Shown here in pieces: positions 35,569-45,467 of a stretch of 64,000 nt of DNA. Each line of letters starts with the position of its first letter. Position 1 is the first letter of the stretch. The notes under the pieces were generated by a model. That model was not told the origin of the DNA, did not search any database, and was given only the letters and a program-made list of their open reading frames with translations. The stretch comes from Cherax quadricarinatus. Taxonomy: Eukaryota; Arthropoda; Malacostraca; Decapoda; Parastacidae. Made by a program: the position numbers and the translations under genes. The DNA is taken from NCBI RefSeq assembly GCF_038502225.1, contig NC_091325.1, forward strand, positions 30,207,966 to 30,271,965. Direction: 5' to 3'.

Positions 35569-36828
35569 ATGGCAGTTAGTCTGAGACGAAGGATAAATAC
35601 TGTAGGCATCGAGCTACTTAAAGGAACGATAACGACCAGTTCTGCGCAAGTCTTATTGCCAAAGATCATACGGGAGACTTATGGAGTACAAGATAGTGAC
35701 TTGTATGGTGTAGCATTGAACGGAGGACAACGAATTTTCGTCAAACTGCTATCAGCAACGGTTTATGAATCGTTAATCACCAGGTTTCAGGACGTGAGTC
35801 TTAACGTCACACCAGCTGTCACTGTAAGAATGATAGATGTTTCACGGTATTATACGTGGATCAAGTTACGCAACGTTCCCTTTGAGGCGGACGAGGCAGA
35901 TATAAGGAAAGTTTTTGAGAAGTATGGGACGGTGCATTATGCTCAACATGGTACGTGGGCGGCAGGAGCCTATGCTGGTTTTCCAGAGGGTTCTTTCAAC
36001 CTCAAAATGACTTTGAGGCACCAAATACCATCCTATGTGTACCTACAAGATTTCAGGACGCAGGTAATGGTAATGTACCCAGGACAACGACGTACATGCC
36101 GCCTATGTGGTGAGTATGATCACATAGCGGCGACCTGTGACAAGCGAAGACATGTGCCTGGACCTGTGGTGGACGTCGCAGCCCCTGCTTCAAAGGTGGC
36201 AGTTGAGGAACAAACATCGGATGGAGGGCGTGGTGTTTTCTGGAGCGAGATAGTGGATCGGGCACACAGGACTGGTGGTGAGTTGGAGTCCCGCCCCCAA
36301 CTGCCTGATCAGGTGTCGTCTCCTGTGGATAAGGAGGAGCAGCAAGTACAAGAGAAGATTCTTGAGATTGAGGAGGAATTGGTGGAGGTGTTGAAGACGT
36401 TGTCACCACCAGAGAGGGACGTTACATCTGAGCGTGGTGTCATCGGAGAATCGTCGCTTCCAGAAAGTCTGAGACATGATAATTTGGGACGTGATGGTGG
36501 TTTGGAGTCGTCCATTGACTCATTAAACCATTCTCAGGTGGAGGTGGAGGTTCATCGAGAGGTAACATCTGACCAAGATATGTGTAACATGACTGTCACG
36601 AGAAAGAGGGCGGCTACATCAGATTCTGATGACGTCCTTACGCCTGCACAAAGGCCTGGGAAACAGACTGAGGTGAAGTGTGCAGGTAGTGGTGTAGGTG
36701 GTGGTAGCCATGATAGGAGGCACCGGAAGAAGGGGGGAGGGAAAGAGAGCACTCTGAAGGTGTCAAACGTAAATTCAAGCTCTGGAGTTGTAAAGAGTGA
36801 TGAGAGGAAGCAGGGGTGGAAACTTTAA
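35569..36828 (+). CDS. F5 ORF1, nucleic-acid-binding Gag-like protein
   Basis: 419 codons; I take the ATG at 35569 (CAAGATGG context), giving MAVSLRRRINTVG. Residues at about 75-150 form an RRM-like fold (YYTWIKLRNVPFEADEADIR, then FEKYGTVHYAQH). A single CCHC knuckle, CRLCGEYDHIAATC, is encoded at about 36099-36140. The rest is a long acidic, low-complexity tail ending in basic GGGSHDRRHRKKGGG. Such ORF1 proteins bind the LINE RNA. The frame is intact and ends 14 bp before the ORF2 ATG. Confidence 0.88.
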   Translation: MAVSLRRRINTVGIELLKGTITTSSAQVLLPKIIRETYGVQDSDLYGVALNGGQRIFVKLLSATVYESLITRFQDVSLNVTPAVTVRMIDVSRYYTWIKLRNVPFEADEADIRKVFEKYGTVHYAQHGTWAAGAYAGFPEGSFNLKMTLRHQIPSYVYLQDFRTQVMVMYPGQRRTCRLCGEYDHIAATCDKRRHVPGPVVDVAAPASKVAVEEQTSDGGRGVFWSEIVDRAHRTGGELESRPQLPDQVSSPVDKEEQQVQEKILEIEEELVEVLKTLSPPERDVTSERGVIGESSLPESLRHDNLGRDGGLESSIDSLNHSQVEVEVHREVTSDQDMCNMTVTRKRAATSDSDDVLTPAQRPGKQTEVKCAGSGVGGGSHDRRHRKKGGGKESTLKVSNVNSSSGVVKSDERKQGWKL

Positions 36829-36842
36829 TAGGCCTTAGGTGT

Positions 36843-39800
36843 ATGTCTGTAAATGTTAATGGGTTATGTAGCGGTATGAAGAGAGATTGGTTTCATAATT
36901 TTCTGAATAAATCTAGAGTGGATGTTGTGTTCCTGCAGGAGCACAATTTCAAAGAGGGTAGGGTGTTGGAGGTGGCAGGATTTCGAGTAGTTACCCTGCC
37001 ATCTCCCCGTCTAAAAGGTGGTGTGGGAATTTTAATAAGGGAGACGAGCCCGTTTGTTTTGCAGAGAAGCGAGGGAGGAGGGGGAGGGAGGGTGTTGCGT
37101 GTGGATGGGTGGTGGATGGGTAAGCGTGTGTCTTTTGTGAGTGTGTATGCGCCGGCAGAAAATAACATAAAGGTAAAGAATGATTTTGTGTGTGAGGATC
37201 TTGTGTTTTTCTTAAGTGCACTGCCAGAGGTGGCGATAGTTGGTGGGGACTGGAATAGTGTAATCAGGGTGGCTGATGTGGACCCAAGAGGGGCTGGATA
37301 TATGTCTGTGGCTCTTAGGGATTTATTAAGGGATGTTAGGTTACGTGATGCCTTTGGGGGAGCGGTGTGGGAGACTGAATATACGTTTGTTAGGAGTGGT
37401 TATGCTGCGAGACTAGATAGAGTGTACCTTTCTCAGGGTGTGGACGTGAAATCTTTCAGTACTGTTGAGGCTACAATGTCAGATCATAGGGCAGTGGTGG
37501 TGGAGGTTGGGTGGGGGACGCTCGCGGAAATATATAGAAGTTATTGGAAATTAAATATAAGTGTGTTAGGTGATGAGGAGGGGTTGGAGGGGTTTTCAGT
37601 CCTATGGAGGGAGCTTAGTGTGGAAGAACAGGGAGTGGAGGACATTGTGACATGGTGGGATAGTGTCGCAAAGGAAAGGATTAGAAAGTTTTATGTGAGA
37701 GAAGGAAAACGTATTAATAATTTAAAATTTGGACTGGCTAACTATTTAGAGGATAGGTTAAGAGGTTGCTATGGGAGGGGGGTGGGTGGGAATAATTTTC
37801 CTATGGATGAAATAGCTGAAATAAAGGGGAGGTTGAGGGTGTTGCAAAATGAAAGGTTTCAAGCTGTAAGGATGCAGGCAGGGGTGGAGGAAGTGCTTTG
37901 GGGCGACAAGCCATCAGCGTGTGTTTTGCGGCAACAAAAGCAAAGGCAGGCGCTGACGGCTATACCATGTTTAGAGGTAACGGAGATGGTTGGGAATTAT
38001 AGAGTAGGGCAGGAGATACGAACCACGAAGGGGATGTGTGCGTATGCAGAGGCTTGGTACGAGAAGTACTGGAACAGTGGGGGGGTGGGTGACGGGGCAT
38101 TGGACAAGGTGTGTACGTATGTGACGTGTAATTTAGGAAATAGTGATCGAAAGGCTTTAGGTGGGACGATTACGGCAGAGGAAATAGAGAATGCGTTAAG
38201 GGGAATGAGGAAGGGGAAAGCTCCCGGTATTGATGGTCTCCCGGTAGAATTTTATTTACAACATTGGGCGTTGATAAAGGAATTTATAGTTAGGTTATTT
38301 AATAGTATGAAGGAGAAGGGTAAGTTGGGGGAGAAGCAGGAAACTGCAGTTGTAGTGTTGGTCCCGAAGGTCAAGGGGCAGCCCACCCTTCGGGAGTACC
38401 GAGCCATATCACTGATGTGTGCAGACTATAAGGTGTTTGCAAAAATTTTAGGTAATAGGTTCAAATGTGTAGTGGAGAGGGTGGTGTCAAAATCTCAGTT
38501 CGGGTTGCCGGGAAGGTCGATGATTGAAGGACATGGGATACTGAGAAGTTTTGTGGAAGCTAAGGGTGGGGGTGGAGGGGCGGCTTTGTTGGCTCTAGAC
38601 TGGCAGGGAGCATATGATAGAGTGGAAAGGGGAGCTTTGCAGGTTATACTTAGGAGACAGGGTTTTGGGGAGGAAATAGTCGAGTGGGTAAATACGTTGT
38701 ACAAGGGGGCGAAAATGAGGATACAGATTAATGGGTGTATGGGGAGGGAAATTGCAATGGGAAGAGGCCTTAGACAGGGATGCCCCATGTCCCAAATATT
38801 GTTTGCGTGTTTCCAGGACCCCTTTTATAGAATGGTTGACCGTAGCTTATGTACGCCATGTGAGGGAAGTGTGGGGGGTGGGAGGGCCTGGCCGGGGTTA
38901 ATTGGATATGTTGACGACACCACTGTTCTCATTCGTGCAGGGATGTCAATGGGAGTGTTGGACGAGGTGGTGCAATTATTTGGAAGTGCCACGGGTATGC
39001 CGGTAAATAGTGCGAAGTCAAGGTGCATGGGGTTGGGTTCTTGGGTGGGGTGTGTGGGGGGGAGATGTAATGTTGTTAAAGAATGGGCGGTGTCTTTAAA
39101 GATTTGTGGTATTATTTATAGGGATGACATGGTTGCGGCGCGGGAGGAAAATTCAGATAGGTTATTGGAAAGGATCGTGGGGCGTCTAGGTGTTCTGAGA
39201 CCCCAGCACCTAACTCTGATACAGCGAGTGATAGTCGTGAACATTCTATTGTATAGTAAGGTTTGGTATGTTGCAGCTGTGTTCCCAATTACAGGGACAG
39301 CGATTGCGGGGATACTAAGATGGGTGAACAAATTTTTATAGGGTTCACGTTGTGATTGGTTAAGGAGGGAGGTTGTAATGTTACCTGTAAGTCAGGGTGG
39401 GTTGGGGTTGTTGGATTTGAGACGGAGGGCTAAATGTGTGTTTATTAAATGGGAAGTGTTGCGTGAGGGTGTGAACGCGGGGCGTTTGGGAAGGATACAC
39501 GACAGGCTGGGTATGTGGTATCGAGGAATGGAGTTGAGGGAATGTGAAATAGTTTTGAGGGCTGTGATGTTGGTTAGGGAACTGAGAAAGGTTCGTATAA
39601 GGGTTTTGTGTAGGTTACTTGTAGGTAGGTGCGTTGTCCCAGTTGAGGGTTTGTTCCCCATGTATGCGTGGAAGAGTATTTGGTTTAGATTTAGTAAATT
39701 GAAGTTAAAACCTCGGGCGCGTGAGGTGATGTTTCGTTTTCTGCATGGGATCCTTCCGTCTGGTGAGATATTACGAAACAGACAGGTTGTAGAGGGTGGG

Positions 39801-40181
39801 GGGTGTGGTATCTGTGGAGGGGATGAGACTGCGTTCCATGTAGTTTACTTTTGTGAAGGGCTAGAGGAGGTCAGGTGCTGGTTAAGTAGGTTGGTACAGA
39901 GGGTGGGGGGCCGTGGGGTGTCGGTTTTGCGTGCTCTAAGTCTAGATATGGGTGGGTTAGATGAGGGTGTCATAAGAGCTTTAGATTATATCATGGTAGA
40001 TTATATATATATGTCGTGGGTGATGAGGGGGAGAGGGGATAGTGAGGAGAGAAGAAAGGTTCTTGCGGTAACGTTCTACCGTACGAGGTGTTGTAACAGA
40101 GATTTGTATGGGAGGAGGTGGGATCAGGCTTTCTCAGAGGGGTATAGAATGCTAACGTTAGGGATTCTCATAAATCTGTGA
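36843..40181 (+). pseudogene. F5 ORF2, endonuclease-RT with one amber stop
   Basis: Starts at ATG 36843 (MSVNVNGL). Endonuclease motifs: SVNVNGL, VFLQEHNF, AIVGGDWNSV and MSDHRAVV. RT motifs: LLALDWQGAYDRVE (first Asp), GLRQGCPMSQILF and GYVDDTTVLI (the catalytic pair). After the thumb a TAG at 39339-39341 interrupts the frame where Trp (TGG) would fit the FLWG pattern. The same frame then continues to 40181 with the C-terminal zinc segment CGICGGDETAFHVVYFC. One G-to-A change is therefore the only visible defect in about 1,110 codons. Confidence 0.93.
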
Positions 40182-41352
40182 TTGGAAATGAGTGAGTGAA
40201 GGGGTTTTCATAGGTTGGAGGGAGTCAGGGGGCAACAGCGGGCTCGCCTCCCTGGGGGGGGGGGGTCGTGAGAGTGTTGTGAATGTGGGTTTGGAATGGT
40301 TTCCTGGTTTTCATTGGGACTTTATGGCATCCAAGTGTGGATGTAGAGATCAAGGTCTCGTTATGGTAGATATAACACTTTTCAGAATGTAGGTATAATA
40401 TAGTAGATTTTTTATGTATAATTATGATGTGTATCAGTCTTGTATAACACGATTCTTGAGAAATAAGTTCTTTGCGACATGAAGTGTGTTTAAGTTTGTA
40501 TTTATGTTACGTGCTGGGTTTTTGCACGATGAGATATACTTATATACTGTTTGGCATTGTGCATACAGTGCATCTGATTAATGTGATTTTGTTGCAAATT
40601 TTTGTGTGTATGTGTGGGTGTGTGTGTGGATGTGGGTGTGGGTGTGTGGGTGTGTATGTGTATATATATAAATATCCCTTTCTATTGTATTGAGCCTTTG
40701 TCATGGGTCAGACGTTATGTAATAATTTATATATGCATGATTGATTCTTTTTAAAGTTTATAATTATGGTCTGTACCCTGATACCGGTTTGGTGTTCATG
40801 CAAGTTCTTGATGTTAAGTTTTAGTCTGTATGGTATACAGACATATCTAGACAGTTTAGTGACGTAGTCCATTTGTGTCTGAAATTTGTATATGGGTTTA
40901 TTGTAACAGTATAGAGCTTCAGTTATTGTGTTCTAAGCTGTATTCTTTGTCTGTTTATTTGTATGTTGGGATATGTTCGGCTGTATTGTTAGGGATAAGT
41001 ATGTAGATTTTCTAGTTAGATTATGATGTTAGGTTTTGGTTTTTAGATTAATGTGAAGGATGGGTTTTAAGTGATATAACTTCTTTGTATATTTTATGTT
41101 CAAGTGTATTGAACCTTTGTCAGATGTCATTTATATGTACAATTTATATATATGCAAGGTTTTGTATGTCAATTCACGAACCTGTGACATGTAATTTTGT
41201 TTTTAGTTATGTTCTTGATGTAAGTTGTTGTTGTAACATCTTGCGAGCATGTAGGTACAATCCGTTTGTCAGTTAATTTGATTAGGTTCCTTACTGTTTC
41301 TTTATTTTTATGTTAAACTGTATTGGTTTTAAATAAAATATAAAAAAAAAAA
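40182..41352 (+). other. F5 3' UTR
   Basis: T- and GT-rich non-coding DNA with a (TGTG)n-like stretch at 40600-40665 and an AATAAA at about 41333, directly before the poly(A). Confidence 0.85.
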
Positions 41353-41520
41353 CCTTAACAAGTAGCCGGCAATGAAACTATTGTTACTATATACTCCCTC
41401 GCTACTCCTATCTATTGAACTTTTCCCTCACACTCCCCCATACCAAGACTTATAGTCAAGGAGTATAAGAAGAATAGGCGAGGAAATAGTTCTAATATGT
41501 GGAAGTCGCGTAAGGCCACA
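41353..41520 (-). repeat. Gypsy 3' LTR, proximal part
   Basis: On the minus strand it starts TGTGGCCTTACGC directly after the RNase H stop codon and a purine-rich AGTAGAAGATT, which may be the polypurine tract. It continues in 34484-35419. TG and CA termini agree with LTR structure. Confidence 0.65.
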
Positions 41521-41526
41521 AATCTT

Positions 41527-43843
41527 CTACTGACTGTCACGACTTAACCAGTCAGAGAAATAATTGGATGAACCATTGATATACACAATATGGAACTTAA
41601 AATCCTGGAGTGCCAATGTCCACCTCAAGAGGCGACTGTTGGTTCCCTTAAAAGTTTCTAGGTATATCAAAGGTTTGTGGTCCGTTTCTAAAATGAATTC
41701 TTTTCCCAGCAAATAAAATTTAAGTTTGGAGATACCCCACACAAGGGCCAAACATTCCTTTTCTATGGTGGAGTATCTAGTTTCTGCGGGAAGGAGTTTC
41801 CGGCTTAGGAAGCATACAGGGAAGGGAGTACCATCATGGTATTGTAGTAACACCACACCTAAGCCAGTATTGGAGGCATCAGTTCTTAAACAAAATGTTT
41901 TATTAATATCTGGAATCTTAAGTATAGGGTCTTTCGAAAAGATGCTTTTAATCTCATTAAACTTTTCCCGAGCTATGTCGGAAAGTTCAAGAGGTTCCTT
42001 CACAGACTTTTTAAGGAAGTTGGATAAGATGCCTGTAAGATCAGTAAGGTTCAGGATAAACCGTGCATAAAAATTTACAGAACCAAGAAAGCTATGCATG
42101 AGCTTCTTGGTTTTGGGGAATTTAAATTCTAATGAAACTTTGATCTTACTGGGGAGAGGCTGCAGAGAGTTATTAGAAAGTATCAGTCCAAGATATCTAA
42201 TCTTGTTATACCCAAGGAAGCATTTCTTCGGCTTGGCAGTGAGGCCATGTGAGCGTAACCTATGCAAAACTGCTGTTAATGTTTGGATATGTTCGCCCCA
42301 CGTGGATGTCATTACGTAAATGTTATCAAAATAAACTGAAACATTTGGCATATTACCCAAGACCTTTCTCATCAGTCTCACGTAGGTAGCACAGGCAGTT
42401 ACCAAACCGAAGGGCATAGTTCTATACTGCATCAGTCCTTGGTGTGTAGGAAAAGCGGTGTACTGCTTAGAAGAAGGATCTAACATTACTTGATGATATG
42501 CCTGTGCAATATCAATCTCTGAAAAGAAGGAAGAGTCATAAAATTTGTGTAGATCGCTATCTATTAAGGGCATAGGCTCAGCATCCCACCGAGTGATAGC
42601 ATTAAGGCCTCTGAAGTCAATAGCAAGTCTATATGAATTATCCTCCTTCTTAACCATGACTACTGGTGAGCAATATGCAGATACTGAAGGTTCAATGATC
42701 TTTAGTTTTAATAATTTGTCTACCTCTCGGTCAAATGCATCCCTAAGGTGAACTGGAACTGGGTATAATTTTCGTTTGATAGGATTGTCCATCACTAAGT
42801 CAATCTTATGGACTACCGTGGAGGTAACACCTGGAATATCAGTAAAGACGTCTGAAAAGTTACTCACACATTGAAGTAGTTCATGTCTCTTATGGTCATC
42901 CAAAGATTCATTAATATTAATGTTGGTTGCGCCCGAGTGGTCAAGAGTCACCAAGTCATGTAGTTCTTCATCATAGTCTAAGTTAGAGGTGTCAATTACG
43001 CACACCTTACATTCTTCAGTTGTTTTATCAAGTTCGTGTGGAAAAACTAAGTCAAAGTTATTAAGGCAATTAGCCGAATTTCTTCGGTAATATTTCTTAG
43101 GGATGTTGATATGATAAAGCTTAGGTTTCCCCTTGACTTCTATGAGGTAGCCAACTTTCCCACAAATTTTTAATACTTTATATGGACCTTTCCATGCTAC
43201 TAATAATTTATTTGACTTGATAGGCAAAAGTACAAGAACTTCATCCCCTACTTTAAAACTTCTCCTCTGACTTTTTGAATCAAAATATGTTTTGTACTGG
43301 TCCATTGACAAGCTTAGGTTTTTCGAAACTATGTCAGAGGTCTCCTCAAGTTCGGATCTAAGGTCAAGGAGAAACTGGTAAGAAGACTGAACCTCAGCAT
43401 TTACCTCCTCATTAGTCCATAAGTCATGAAGGATGGACAGTGGACCTCTGGCCTTTCTACCATAGAGAAGTTCAAAAGGTGAAAACCCCAAAGAGTCACT
43501 GGGAACTTCCCTCATAGCAAACAAAGCACAGGGTAGGTAACGATGCCACTCCTTAGGTTTAAGGGAGCAAAGTTTCCTTAAAATGGACTTGAAAATCGAA
43601 TGCTGGCGCTCAATCCTCCCGTTATAGCTGGGATGATAGGGTGTGGTGAAGAGAGGCTTCACTCCCAGAAGTTGGTATAGATGTTGCATTAAGTCAGATG
43701 TGAATTGTGTCCCAAGGTCAGACAAAATTTCTCTAGGGATGCCAACTCTGGAGAAGATGTACAAAAGGGCTTCAGCCACATTTGTAGTAGTTATGGTCTT
43801 TAAGGGACGGCTTCAGGGAAACTCGAAGCATAATCAACTAATG
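41527..43843 (-). pseudogene. Gypsy integrase C-part, RT and RNase H
   Basis: After the frame breaks, the main frame (43779-41527) starts in the integrase core with LSDLGTQF and GRIERQH, an exact D-35-E spacing. A chromodomain-free C-terminal region follows (KVGDEVLVLLP and WKGPYKVL). Next come RT with YRLAIDFRGLNAIT, FFSEIDIAQAYHQ, TMPFGLVTA and VYFDNIYVM, and RNase H with CLRTDASNTGLG, ECLALVWGI and LETDHKPL. In RT the second catalytic aspartate is replaced by Asn (AAC at 42322-42324), which should kill polymerase activity. Two single-base deletions near 43800 and 43835 separate this part from the integrase start. Confidence 0.9.
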
Positions 43844-44386
43844 TTAATGTCCCCCAGATGAAAGTGGAGATAAAGGACCAACGATGTCAATAGCTACTCT
43901 TTCAAAGGGTACCGTAAAGACTGGCATTTTGACCATAGGTACTCGCCTGGTACCTCGGGAGGATGACAGTTGGCAAACTTTACACGATCTACAATAAGTA
44001 GTGACATCCGATGACATTTTTGGCCAAAAATAGGTTTCCCTAATTTTATTTAAGGTTTTACGATGCGAGAAATGTCCGGCCACTGGCAGGTCATGAGCCA
44101 TTTTAAGAACAGTCTCTCTGCATTGACTTGGAACAACTAAGAGGGAATAGTCTATCTCATCTGAATTTAATTTGAATACTGACTTGTACAAGATACCTTT
44201 TATATATTCAAATTTATATGAAAATTTTTTCCTTTGGATAACTTGATTTTGTTTAGCGGCATTATGGTAATTCTGAAGAGAAGGGCAATTACGTTGTAAA
44301 TTGACAAAGGAGTCCTTCGATATATCTAAAGGCTTAAAGTCAGAGAAAATCAAAGGATGGATAGTAGGAGAAGCCTGGGCTTTGGT
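43844..44386 (-). pseudogene. Gypsy integrase N-terminal part
   Basis: In the same frame as the protease upstream, after the TAG at 44387-44389. Contains the HHCC zinc domain (HDLPVAGH, then CRSCKVC) and the first catalytic strand VAIDIVGPL, with the first Asp of the D,D-35-E triad. The frame ends in the catalytic core at 43844. Confidence 0.9.
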
Positions 44387-45181
44387 CTAAGCCCTAGTCA
44401 AGACATTTATGGTATCGGAGGTGATATCTTCACTTTCATCTAACAAGTGAACTGGTGATCCTACTTCCTCGCTTTCGAGAGTAGCATCACTGGTTTTTAA
44501 TCCCACATGAATCTCACGAGACATTGTCTCATCTGAACTTTCGAGGGGCTTCTCTGACTCTACAGGAAGAGGATCTGAAAAGCTTATGTCCACCTTTGGT
44601 GATGAAAGGTCAACCTCAGAAGGAAGAATGGCACTTTTTACATTACCTATTAATATGGAGCAAGAAGTGATGGGAGCTAATATGGCTTCAGACCAACCTG
44701 TGAACCATTTAGACCTAATGTAACAACGGATGGTAGGAAAAGTGTCCGTACGGCCCAAGTAGTCTGAAAGTATAGCAGAGGAATGAGTTTCTTTAAGATT
44801 AGGGAACAGCTTATCAGAAATGACTATACATGTGCATCCAGTGTCTCGTGAAATGGTAGATACATTAAGTCCATTAACTGTTCCTGAACAGAAGGGTGCT
44901 TGGTCATTACAGTCTTTAAAACATCTTCCAACTTTTTGGACCTTCTTAGAAGGACAATCTAGACGTTTATGTTCCTTAACACCACACAAATGACAAACAG
45001 GAATAAAAGAAGTCATTTTACTTTCCACTAGAGGCTTTGATTTCTTAGGGTTCGATCCCTTTAGGTCTTTAAAGGAATTGTGAGCCTCAGCATACAGGTC
45101 AACAGCCTCAACAACTTCCTCAGCTTTAATCAGGTTACGTTCTCTAATGAATGTTCGTATCTTGTGAGGAAGAGCTGTCAG
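44387..45181 (-). pseudogene. Gypsy Gag C-terminus and protease
   Basis: Gag part with one CCHC knuckle (CHLCGVKEHKRLDC, residues 71-84 of the frame), followed by an aspartic protease with SRDTGCTC (DTG active site, about 121-123) and SCSILIGN about 60 residues later. Residues encoded above 45181 come from the PLE, so the natural Gag start is missing. The frame ends in a TAG after which the same frame goes on into integrase. This could be a mutation or a read-through stop. Confidence 0.85.
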
Positions 45182-45467
45182 TAAGTCTGATCTTCTGTTG
45201 AACATTCGCTGTGGTAACTCTGCTGCGAATGATTTCTGCTGTGCGTCTGTTCATGTTGCCCCGAAGTGCTGTGCCTAGTGTTCTGGCTTGGAGAAAAGCT
45301 TCCTTTGTAGCATTGTTTAAGTCATCCGCACACTCTTCAAGGTAGGTCCGAGCTGTAGCGGAGAAAGGAGGTTTGATGTTGGCAATTTGAGGAGGAGTAG
45401 ATCTTGGTAAGACCATTTCTTGGATGCAGTCACGAAGAAAATTGTGTCTGTTGCGAAGAGAGTAAGC
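45182..45467 (-). mobile_element. Inverted partial PLE copy (head-to-head)
   Basis: Minus-strand copy of the first 90 or so codons of the Penelope-like ORF (MVLPRSTPPQIANIKPP and ATARTYLEECADDLNNATKE). It mirrors the plus-strand copy starting at 45468 with about 48 bp between the arms. This copy retains a 34-bp piece that the plus copy has lost. A head-to-head partial copy at the 5' end is a known habit of Penelope-like insertions. Confidence 0.85.

Larger units (their letters stand above)
35420..41352 (+). mobile_element. Tx1/L1-type LINE (F5), nearly intact
   Basis: A 5.9-kb non-LTR element with a 150-bp 5' leader, ORF1 with a CCHC knuckle, ORF2 with AP-endonuclease and RT, a 1.2-kb 3' UTR and an AAATAAAATATAAAAAAAAA end. 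It is flanked by a 10-11-bp target duplication inside the Gypsy LTR. The RT resembles the L1/Tx1 branch (EYRAISLMCADYKVFAKILG, GLRQGCPMSQILF, GYVDDTTVLI). Some Tx1 elements choose specific targets, but no specificity can be judged from one insertion. The only clear lesion is one amber codon in ORF2. Confidence 0.93.
34484..45181 (-). mobile_element. Gmr1-like Ty3/Gypsy retrotransposon, interrupted and 5'-truncated
   Basis: On the minus strand the order is Gag with zinc knuckle, protease, integrase, then reverse transcriptase and RNase H, then an LTR starting TGTGGCC at 41520. Most Ty3/Gypsy elements have integrase last; the integrase-before-RT order in an otherwise Gypsy-type pol is the hallmark of the Gmr1 group known from animals. 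The copy is dead: an in-frame TAG lies between protease and integrase, there are two frame breaks inside integrase, the RT catalytic site is altered, its 5' end is replaced by a PLE at 45182, and a LINE sits in its 3' LTR. Confidence 0.85.
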
